In this document: in pieces, positions 63,707-64,000 of the stretch
Numbering within the stretch: the stretch's first letter is position 1
Layout: each line of letters starts with the position of its first letter
Origin: Paramecium sonneborni
Taxonomy: Eukaryota; Ciliophora; Oligohymenophorea; Peniculida; Parameciidae
NCBI GenBank assembly: GCA_905182985.1
Contig: CAJJDN010000096.1
Location: forward strand, 302,477-366,476
Reading direction: 5' to 3'
DNA: 64,000 bases
Position numbers and translations under genes: made by a program
Notes under the pieces: generated by a model
The model's database searches: none
Told to the model about the DNA's origin: nothing
The model's input: the letters and a program-made list of their open reading frames with translations, nothing else

Positions 63707-64000
63707 TATATTAAAAGGTTATCTTGAATTGCTAATATGACTTTTTGAACAGCAAATTATTTCTACCTAATTTATAAATATTTAGTTTGTATATTAGACT
63801 TCTGCTAAAAGAAAGGTAAATCCAAAACATCAATAAATTATATCACTTAACAAGCTTTCAAAATTAGTGGTAAAACTTAAAATGCTATTAGACATTTTAT
63901 AAAATATAATTCAATAAATATCTCTGAAATATATTTATTTTAAATTAATCATAAATTTTTGAGTTATTTCCTTCAACAGAATGACTTTATCATAAGGCCT
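63707..64000. other. Window end, no complete gene
   Basis: About 290 bp. Short minus-strand frames (e.g. from an ATG near 63890) could belong to an upstream neighbour or an unrecognised 5' exon of the RING gene. Nothing firm. Confidence 0.35.

Overview
This window reads as macronuclear DNA of a ciliate of the Paramecium type. It is very AT-rich. Long reading frames stay open only if TAA and TAG are read as glutamine and TGA is the only stop. The spliceosomal introns are tiny, mostly 19-31 nt, nearly all starting GT(A) and ending TAG or AAG. Genes are packed on both strands, often 25-100 bp apart. Standard-code ORF calling breaks almost every gene, so the models here were rebuilt by hand with the ciliate code. 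Most spliced lengths were checked to be a multiple of three. I cannot name the species from the sequence.

Layout. 0.2-2.0 kb: three-repeat Myb protein. 2.6-6.2 kb, minus strand: MFSD1-like transporter, a minimal DnaJ protein and a trichocyst matrix protein. 7.7-11.5 kb, plus: coiled-coil protein and kinesin-13. 11.6-15.6 kb, minus: Cdc7-like kinase and a Q-rich protein. 15.8-23.4 kb: hypothetical proteins, an ELMO-domain protein, an EF-hand protein and a quinone-oxidoreductase-like enzyme. 24.2-34.4 kb, plus: a tight cluster of a small hypothetical gene, a MORN/Ulp1-like protease gene, a membrane-anchored divergent relative and a giant leucine-rich membrane protein (about 2,330 aa). 36.3-37.7 kb, minus: protein kinase with a possible IQ-containing upstream part. 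37.9 kb: tRNA-Lys(UUU). 38.0-41.1 kb, plus: two more MORN/Ulp1-like genes, the second with Ser at the catalytic Cys position. 41.1-44.6 kb, minus: coiled-coil genes and an F-box-like/dynein-stalk-like protein. 45.7-51.3 kb: a UBR-box E3 ligase convergent with an otubain deubiquitinase. 52-54 kb: decayed DNA. 54.4-56.1 kb: a TPR array in which every repeat is its own exon. 56.3-57.4 kb, minus: WD40 protein. 59-60.3 kb: pseudogene of a repeat family. 61.7-63.7 kb, minus: multi-pass membrane RING-H2 ligase.

Two exact duplications (716 bp around a 344-N gap at 35.5 kb, and 987 bp around a single N at 57.7 kb) look like unmerged contig overlaps, not biology.

Functional themes are ubiquitin/SUMO-type modification and its reversal (UBR ligase, RING ligase, otubain, four Ulp1-like proteins), cytoskeleton and secretory organelles (kinesin-13, trichocyst matrix, dynein-stalk-like) and signalling kinases. 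The most unusual items are the MORN+Ulp1-like family with loss of catalytic residues and the TPR locus built from identical 102-nt exons.
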